From: Lojkania enalia
Taxonomy: Eukaryota; Ascomycota; Dothideomycetes; Pleosporales
Assembly: GCA_010094045.1 (NCBI GenBank)
Contig: ML986578.1
Location: 682,001 to 746,000 of the forward strand
Direction: 5' to 3'
DNA: 64,000 bases
Positions 58,373 through 64,000 of this stretch are shown one piece after another. A model generated the notes under the pieces. It saw only the letters and a program-made list of their open reading frames with translations. It was not told the DNA's origin and did no database searches. Made by a program: the position numbers and the translations under genes. Numbering within the stretch: the first letter of the stretch is position 1; each line of letters starts with the position of its first letter.

Positions 58373-59970
58373 ATGTTCCTCCGTCGACGCTGTGGTGTCG
58401 TCGATGCCCTGACCTATGTCTTCATCTCCACCTGTGGCCTCTTCATCCTCCTCATCTGCTCCATTCTGTACGGCACTCGCACCGAGAGCTCGACGCTGCC
58501 GCCGCTCGTCAAGGAGGTGCTCCCTGCCGGTCGCTGCCTTTGCCAGTACAGCACCCACTTCTCCTGCGACACCTGTCTCGACTGTGCCGCTAGCCAGACC
58601 TTCATCCCGCTGAACCAGACCTCCGACGACGACGAGCGATGGATCTTCTCCTACCGCCGCGATGCGAACAACTACGGGCTCGACGAGGAGCAGTGCCAGG
58701 CCGCCTTTCCGGGCCTCTTCGAGGACATCGAGCGGGCGCGCAAGTTCCGCGGCAAGCACAACAAGGTGACCGAGCAGGAGCTGTCGTCGTTTGACTTGAC
58801 CAAGGGCATGGTGCGGGCCATGGTCTACGACGGCGAGGTGAGTTTGCTGCGACGGCGATTGTGGTCGCGTGCTATGCTAACCCGCCTGACAGTTGTACGT
58901 CCTGCAGACAATGCTGGTAGACAACGTCAACCGCCAGAAGGCCATTGGCGCCCTCGCCGCTCTGCACCGCGCCATTGTCGCGACCCACCACCGCGAGAGT
59001 ATCCCCAACATTGAGTTCGTCTTCAGCGTCGAGGACCTACCCGCCCAGCCAACCAAGCCGCTCTGGGTGCTTGCCCGGCGCGCCCAGGATGACAACCTGT
59101 GGCTGATCCCCGACTTTGGCTTCTGGAGCTGGGAGATGCCCCAGATCGGCACCTTCTCCGAGGTTGCCGCCGAGGCCATTGAGCGCGAGGCCATTGAGCC
59201 TTGGGACCAGAAGCAGGAGAAGCTGGTATGGCGGGGCAAGATCAACTTTGCCCCCAAGCTGCGCCGCTCTCTTATCGAGGCTGCGCGCGGCAAGCCCTGG
59301 AGCGACGTCGGCCAGGTGCGGTGGGGGGAGCCCGATTTCAGGGAGCAGTTCCTCGGGCCTGTCGACCAGTGCAATTACATGTTCATCGCGCACGCAGAGG
59401 GTAGGCTTCCACTACACTCCCCATGTCCAAAATCATAAAGAGTTTCTAACGGGTGGATAGGCCGCAGCTACTCGGGCGCCCTCAAGTACCGCCAGCTCTG
59501 CCGGTCCGTCATCATTGCCCACAAATTGCAGTGGATCCAGCACTACCACTACCTCTTTAAGTCCAACGGCACAAACCAGAACTTTGTAGAAGTCGAGCGC
59601 GACTTCTCGGACCTCGACGAGGCAATGCAAGACCTGCTCGCACATCCCGAGAAGGCGAAGCGCATCGCAGACAACTCCGTCCGGGTATTCAGAGAGAGAT
59701 ATCTGACGCCCGCCGCCGAGGCCTGCTATTGGCGGGCGCTGTTCAAGGCATGGAAGGAAGTTAGCTTCGAGCCCATTCTCTACAATGGCGTTGAGGTGGG
59801 CGAAAAACACAAACGGACACAAAAGCGTGGTGTCCGGTACGAAACTTTTATGTAAGTTCGCCTCATACCACTGCCCACTACACTACCGCCATTTTCATCT
59901 AATATGGCTAATACTGCCTAGATTGTACGAACAAGCCCAACAAATGGAGTACCCGAAATCCGCAGAGTAG
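58373..59970 (+). CDS. Glycosyltransferase family 90 (CAP10-like), type II membrane protein
   Basis: Exons 58373-58837, 58893-59400, 59461-59851 and 59922-59970 (470 aa); introns 55, 60 and 70 bp, with GCTAAC-like branch sites. A single signal anchor near residues 12-36 (ALTYVFISTCGLFILLICS) implies a Golgi type II protein with lumenal catalytic domain. A Cys-rich stem (CLCQYSTHFSCDTCLDC) follows. The GT90 core has NIEFVFSVEDLP, NLWLIPDFGFWSWEMPQIGT, LVWRGKINFAPKLRRSLIEA, YMFIAHAEGRSYSGALKYRQ and SVIIAHKLQWIQHYHYLF. These are the conserved nucleotide-sugar and acceptor blocks shared with cryptococcal Cap10p and POGLUT/rumi enzymes. The sugar donor and acceptor are not inferable; xylosyl or glucosyl transfer to wall or glycoprotein glycans is likely. 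Codon use is strongly GC-rich, as in a well-expressed gene. Confidence 0.93.
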
Positions 59971-60870
59971 CAGCCGTTCGTCGGGCGCTCCACGAAGCGC
60001 TTCCCATGTGTATTATTTGTGCGGTCCCATCCATCCATCTATCTGTGCATCTTGATTTGTGTTGTATCTGGAGCGTTTATATACCCAACTTAGCGTTTGC
60101 ATGGTGTTTTTTTTTTTTTTTTTTTTTTTTTTTTGGGCAATGCGCAGGAGCATCTGGCATCATTACTGGGATTTCTTTATTATGATTGGTTGGCTTGGCA
60201 TTTGGGAACTTATATGGGTTGGATTGGATAAATCATATGTCGGAATGATGAGAATTTTGTATATTATTGAGATGTTGAGTGCGTTTGTTGTGATATGCTG
60301 CAACTATATTATGCGGTGAGCAGTGGATAAGGAGGTGTTTTGTGTTTACCACGTATTTGTAGACTAGTCTTTGATGAATCGTGGTGTAGGGATGGGGCGG
60401 TGGTGTGGCATCACTATCTTAACCTACTAAATGATACAGGATGCCTGGCTCTAAGGTTTGACGGGAATATTCGATAGACGATGAATGACTTGATATCGGA
60501 ATGTCTTATGGACTGCATCGCCCGTGGAGTATATATATATAAGAAGTTGTAAGTGTTACATGCATAATGGATGTCTATATTCAGACCCTGAAACATACCA
60601 GGCCTGCCAATTCCCTCCATAGCTGTGGCATTCGCTCCTTCACCCATCAGTTACTCTCGGCATATTCCTCCTCGAGATGAACCACATGACAGTGCTAAAA
60701 GAGGAGGAAAGATCCAGCACCATTGCAGACTATCAGAATAACTAGCAATACCTCCCTCATCCTTCCTCCCTAATACACCGAGGGGTATGTAACATCAACA
60801 TCTTAGCTTAGCTATCACTCTCCATCCTCCCCAGCATCACACAACGATCCCCCTCAACCACCACCCCGCA
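59971..60870. other. GT90 3' region with long T tract; spacer
   Basis: A pure run of 28 T occupies 60107-60134, followed by TGGGCAATG. No gene is seen. The rest is AT-rich spacer up to the minus-strand gene ending at 60871. Confidence 0.55.
60107..60134. repeat. 28-nt oligo(dT) tract
   Basis: An uninterrupted homopolymer lies downstream of the GT90 stop codon. It could be slippage-derived, or a remnant of a retroposed poly(A) on the other strand. Confidence 0.9.
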
Positions 60871-61471
60871 CTACTCGTCTCCATATCGGCCAAGCGGTCG
60901 ACAACCCTCGGTCCATTTCCTCCTAAACCCACAACAGCAAATTAGCACTGTCATATATGAATCAATATGGGGATCTACTCTCTCACCTGGGCCAAATTCC
61001 TCCCCACACCTCCCACAAAATCACCAAAACAACAACACCTACAATAACCTGCGCAACATACACATCGGGACCACCCGCGTCCGGTTCATCGCGCAGCTTC
61101 CATCGTGCCTGCGGCTCGTAGTCGTCCGCCTCAGCCTCACAGAGCACCAAGGTCTCGCCGCCCTTGGGGAGGAGGATGGGGGTCCCGTCGGTAGTGCGTA
61201 AGACAGGAGCATTCTTCGCGGACGATGATGTATCGGGGTTCAGGATCTGGAGTATGGTGCTCCGGGATGCGAATTGGAGGGGGATGTTGCGAGAAGCGGC
61301 GGGCTGGCGGGCGCCTAGGAGGCTGAGATAGTCGGGGGAAAGAGTGGTGCAGGGGGTGGGTTTGTAGGGAGGGAAGAAGAGGCAGTAGCATTGCTGGCTA
61401 GGGATTGTTGATGCGGTTGAGATGGAGAGAAGGATGGAGAAGAGGAGGATCCGTGTTGTAGTGGGCTCCAT
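60871..61471 (-). CDS. Small secretory-pathway protein with C-terminal TM helix, 178 aa
   Basis: Exons 61471-60987 and 60922-60871 with a 63 bp intron (GTGAGAG..GTTTAG, branch GTGCTAAT). Without splicing the frame stops just after GGIWPR; splicing adds a basic tail ending RPLGRYGDE. A signal peptide (RILLFSILLSISTASTIPSQ) is followed by CYCLFFPPYKPTPCTTLSPD, which bears three cysteines. The lumenal part is about 100 residues (SLLGARQPAASRNIPLQFAS and onward), and one TM helix (VYVAQVIVGVVVLVILWEVW) lies near the C-terminus. This is a type I single-pass layout. No catalytic motif is visible and I do not recognise the family; it may be a fungal-specific ER or surface protein. Confidence 0.7.
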
Positions 61472-62288
61472 ACTTCTCCTGAAATCGAATATAAGTTCCG
61501 AAAAAAAACCTGTGAAGGCTTGTGAAGAGGTGGTTATGCTGAGTCAGGGATCAGGGATTAATTTGGTAGTTAATTGTAGTCTGGTGGTGTTGGACTGGTA
61601 CGTATCATTTATCGCATTGTACGTACTTTGTGATTAATGTTGCTCGGTGCGGTCCGCGGATAGAGAAGAGGAACGAAACGGTCTCGGGGAAACCAGTCGA
61701 CTATCTAGTTGCTTGAACAGAATAATCACACCCTCCAGCTTATTCATTGAGATTTCCGCGGACTCGCAACGTGGAATGTGACTGCATGGCCCCGCATAAG
61801 GCGCAATGTTAGAAAGCCTAGACCGACGTTTCTTTTTTGGACGATTCGATGGTTATCCATCATCACTCCGCTGCTGGATGGAATCGGCTCCAACGGCCAC
61901 AACGGAAGAATAGAGATAATGCAGGTCATCCTTGCTCTAAAATTCTGGGGTCGTGGCCAGGACATAAGTAGGTAATCGTCAATTTTTCGTCCGTCCTGCC
62001 TTAAGGTATGAAGACCTTGTACAATTACGCACAATGATTTGCTACGGGTATCTACTAGAAAAGGACATCATCCAGGATCTGCTTTTGTGACCAGGACGTC
62101 CGTTCCCTCCCCCTTGAAGCTATATGCAAGGTCAAGGCTCGGGAGAGAAGGTTCGTTGCCAGAAATGGTTGATAGTGCTTTAAGCATTGTTGAAACCATG
62201 TCTGCAGTAGGCTTTTAATACGGGGCTGTGCTTACTGCTTCGCTAAAATTCCACGGGTTTTCGGAGTCAGCAAATCCTACCAACCATA
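61472..62288. other. Spacer
   Basis: Short overlapping frames only; no supported gene. Confidence 0.45.
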
Positions 62289-62667
62289 GGTAAATTTCCC
62301 AATATGGTTACAGGCGAAGGTGGAATTACGCGAGCACGAAGCATGGCTGATTGGAGGTGATTGGTGTAACTTCCGTGTTTGGGACGATTCTGAAGACCGG
62401 GTACCCCGTAATGTAGTGGAGGTTCATGGTCCCGGTCGAGATGACGCCTATCATGTTGTCATTGTCGGCTCCTCCGACTGGCATTTCTCGTGTTTATCGA
62501 GCTTGAATGAATGGGCTGAGGCAATGTTTTGCACCTTCGACAAAGGAGACTACGGTAAACTTTCTCTGGCATTGGCGACGCTGGCCAACCAGAACCCCTG
62601 GAGCATTGCTCCAAAGGATTTACGCATGGATGTCGGGCGCCAATACGAAGAATTGCAAGCCCCGTAG
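62289..62667 (+). CDS. C-terminal exon of an unrecognised protein
   Basis: An open frame (VNFPIWLQAKVELREHEAWL and onward) begins after an in-frame TAG that could be part of a splice acceptor (CATAG) at about 62288, and ends at 62667 with EELQAP. The product is about 125 residues, hydrophilic with aromatic clusters (GGDWCNFRVWDD, SSDWHFSCLSSLNEWAEAMF). There is no ATG before the core, so an upstream exon is probably missing from my model, or this is a remnant. No family is recognised. Confidence 0.4.
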
Positions 62668-64000
62668 GTATAGTATAGGCAGCAGTGTGCGAATAAATAT
62701 TTGCAGGGTGATTAGAGGCCCATGTCAACTGGCTGAACAAAGCCCTAGCACAGCAGTGCAGTGCTTGAGCCTTGAGTAGGGACGTTGTCCGTGATGCGAT
62801 GGGATATCTTGCGCTTGGTACATTCTTTCAGGAGATTCACCCAGGAGAGATTATTTCCCAGTACTCTATAGGATGCTGGCATTCGGTCCGCAAACAGGTT
62901 TGCTGATAACTGAAGTTGATAGTGTTCGAATAAGAAATGAAATTTCTTCGTGGTCGAGCTAAATTACTGCGGTAGGGCTCACAGCTTGGAAAATGTAAAA
63001 TCCCGTTAACCCGCAAGGAGCTAGCTACGTCAAAGGACGAAATGAAATCCGGAAGTGTGAAGCAAAGGAAAAGGGTAGATGAAAGTTCCGTTCACCAATG
63101 TGAGGGAGCGTCAACGCCCCCGAGATAGAATAGGAAGGTGCGAATATATTTGGATTTTGTCTTTGAAATCGCAGTTGAGTGGCGCAAAGAACCGCATGCA
63201 CGTATCTCTATTAACATGATATCTCACAGCGGCATCTACCGATTCGAGGAATACCCTAAAGAAAACACCCTATTGGACTAGATTTTACGCATCCCTGTCA
63301 AAGCATGTTTCGTATCCGCATGCATGGATCAGAAACTTAAGCTTTAGCCAAGCTACTAAGTATGTTTTCTTTAAATCTCCGTCTCTAGAGGTTATTTTTG
63401 GTAGAATGATAGATTTGTGGAATCAAGCTTAAACTTCCGAGAGTTGGAAGCAATCAAGAATGTTGATAATATTACATAACTTCCTGACGAAGCATGTTTG
63501 CTTGGGTGTAAAATTTGATCCATTATAAAGGACTGAAACCCTCGAAAGAGTCCTCAGGCCCTTTTAGGGTTTTTGACGATCAGCATCGTTATATCGCAAT
63601 TCCATGAAGTCCCGTTAGCACCGATACGTTGTCAGCAGTTATCTGATCAATACAAAGTTCCAAAACAATATTAAACATGGACATTTTGTGATTGATTGGT
63701 GATTGAATTCACCAAGGCTTTCTCATCCAGAGTCTTCCTATTCAGGTATTCACAATCCCATATAGGCCTTTGTACTGAGTAGTGCTTCTAGATTGCTCAC
63801 AAAAGGCCAAAAAGGAGATGTGGTTCCCCGGAAAGTCTCCAAAATCCATCATCTTTCCCACTTGCGCCTAGTAGTACTAGATACTATTTTACATACGGTT
63901 GAACTCGTTACCAATATAAAACGTGGTATGCGTCTCATTGCCTATCTTTTTCTCACCTTTACCGGCTACTGGCTATATATCAAAATAGTACATTAGAATC
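62668..64000. other. Window end, no gene seen
   Basis: 1.3 kb of AT-leaning sequence with only short frames on both strands. Confidence 0.5.

Noticed and set aside
58340..58759. 139-codon minus-strand frame
   Set aside because: Antisense to the first exon of the GT90 gene, whose signal anchor and Cys-rich stem are clear on the plus strand.
1..64000. CRISPR arrays, bacterial operons, ribosome-binding sites, insertion sequences
   Set aside because: The window is fungal nuclear DNA; no direct-repeat/spacer array, terminal inverted repeats with a transposase, or LTR pair was seen.

Overview
This window is nuclear DNA from a filamentous ascomycete (Pezizomycotina). Three things point there: short introns of about 45-60 bp with GT..AG ends and CTGAC/CTAAC-like branch sites; lineage-typical genes (Afi1/MesA polarity protein, group I intron-splicing type mitochondrial TyrRS, DUF2457 protein, Zn2Cys6 regulator, GT90 enzyme); and gene relics with CpA-to-TpA stop codons as left by repeat-induced point mutation (RIP). 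The class cannot be fixed from the sequence; Leotiomycetes or a relative is only a guess.

Layout. 0.4-4.3 kb: a divergent pair, an AFI1-like polarity gene (-) and an EF-hand light-chain-like gene (+). At 4.8 kb there is a tRNA-Lys(CTT). 4.9-8.5 kb is gene-poor, with a possible poorly preserved or multi-exon membrane-protein gene (-) and a long GA microsatellite. 8.95-9.54 kb: a charged orphan gene (-). 12.0-14.0 kb: a FAT1-type acyl-CoA synthetase/transporter (+). 14.6-16.9 kb: a YAP1801/AP180 clathrin adaptor (-), divergent from nudC (+). 18.3-23.5 kb: two mitochondrial aminoacyl-tRNA synthetases in the same direction (AspRS, then CYT-18-type TyrRS), followed by a divergent raffinose synthase/SIP1-type GH36 gene. 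26.7-29.2 kb holds decayed protein-like islands.

29.3-34.0 kb: a Zn2Cys6 transcription factor next to a monocarboxylate-type MFS transporter, same strand, probably functionally linked. 34.0-35.9 kb is an AT-rich gene-free stretch. 36.4-38.1 kb: a G3BP-like NTF2/RRM/RGG protein. 39.3-41.9 kb: a divergent septin-type GTPase with a C-terminal membrane segment. 42.4-43.9 kb: an HSL-type alpha/beta hydrolase. 44.2-45.9 kb: RIP-like relics, including ankyrin repeats. 46.0-48.3 kb: an uncharacterised multi-spanning membrane protein.

48.3-54.2 kb has no gene I can support. 54.2-56.5 kb: a DUF2457 acidic protein. 58.4-60.0 kb: a GT90 (CAP10-like) glycosyltransferase. 60.9-61.5 kb: a small signal-peptide plus TM protein. 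62.3-62.7 kb: part of an orphan gene. The remainder shows nothing.

Most genes are housekeeping: vesicle traffic and polarity, mitochondrial translation, lipid activation, RNA granules. They are interleaved with short accessory or decayed patches. All exon joins were worked out by hand from splice signals plus reading-frame and family continuity; they are predictions. No gene cluster for a known secondary metabolite and no intact transposon was recognised.
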